Assembly (NCBI GenBank): GCA_036675035.1 | Contig: JAKFFO010000193.1 | Span: forward strand, 7,702-71,701 | Reading direction: 5' to 3' | From: MESE01 sp036675035 | GTDB lineage: Bacteria > Pseudomonadota > Gammaproteobacteria > Burkholderiales > Burkholderiaceae_D | DNA length: 64,000 nt | Shown: piece by piece, positions 63,949-64,000 of the stretch | How positions within the stretch are numbered: the first letter of the stretch is position 1 | How the letters are laid out: the number at the start of each line of letters is the position of its first letter | The notes under the pieces: model-generated | What the model was told of the DNA's origin: nothing | Databases searched by the model: none | The model's input: the letters and a program-made list of their open reading frames with translations, nothing else | Position numbers and translations under genes: made by a program

Positions 63949-64000
63949 ATGAAGAAGTCGCGTTTTTCGGAAAGTCAGATCATTGCCATTCTCAAGCAGG
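63949..64000 (+). CDS. IS3-family transposase OrfA, cut by window end
   Basis: 17 codons visible from ATG 63949 (AGAGGAAG upstream): MKKSRFSESQIIAILKQ, the classic start of IS3-group OrfA HTH proteins (KxSRFxExQIIxIL). It lies right after the iron transporter ATPase, marking an IS insertion downstream of it. Confidence 0.75.
   Translation, partial: MKKSRFSESQIIAILKQ

Overview
The window reads as a chromosomal segment of a betaproteobacterium, most likely Burkholderiales and plausibly Oxalobacteraceae. The evidence is the gene order truB-rbfA-infB-nusA-rimP next to rluB-scpB, a PHB-type phasin, the aat-bpt-pyrD group, the many c-type cytochromes and GC-rich third codon positions. The assignment comes from gene content and order only; no database search was possible. 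No rRNA, CRISPR array or prophage is visible. One tRNA (initiator Met) is present, and the right edge cuts into an IS3-type transposase gene.

Layout. 1-9.4 kb: cell-surface and electron-transfer genes. These are a large repeat protein ending in outer-membrane beta-barrel sequence (cut by the left edge), a three-haem lipoprotein directly behind it, a Tat-exported FecR-domain protein, an NHL-repeat lipoprotein, and a two-gene c-type cytochrome operon. 9.7-29 kb: an accessory island of small envelope and stress proteins (DUF883/YqjE/YqjK-like proteins and an entericidin, small lipoproteins, an SRPBCC-Hsp20 fusion, a PRC-barrel protein, a hemerythrin, two glycosyltransferases, two Gly/Ser-rich lipoproteins and an SDR). 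It also holds a PAS-rich hybrid histidine kinase and two sigma54 activators. 29-44 kb: housekeeping genes (dusA, an omega-transaminase, typA, truB-rbfA-infB-nusA-rimP, rluB, scpB, tRNA-fMet). 44-55 kb: NUDIX hydrolase, membrane proteins, amtB, aat, bpt, pyrD, tas, dgkA, and an lldD-like gene divergent from an IclR regulator. 55-64 kb: a PBP7-type endopeptidase, a four-gene cluster (HDAC-like, EamA, thioesterase, nitroreductase), a phasin, and a divergent Fur-box-flanked iron ABC transporter pair.

The main discovery is in the 9.7-29 kb island. Most of its transcription units are preceded by a -24/-12 (sigma54) promoter with the strict GG-N10-GC spacing, several near-perfect (9723, 12628, 14539, 14655, 17898, 26551 and 29038; weaker at 17285 and 20032). 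Upstream of several of them lies a small dyad of the form GTAA-N3-TTRC, about 50-100 bp from the -24 element. Two sigma54 activators encoded in the island have almost the same recognition helix. I infer a local sigma54-controlled envelope/general-stress regulon; similar gene sets in other bacteria are usually placed under sigmaS or an ECF sigma factor. The promoter matches are seen in the sequence; the regulatory wiring is inference.
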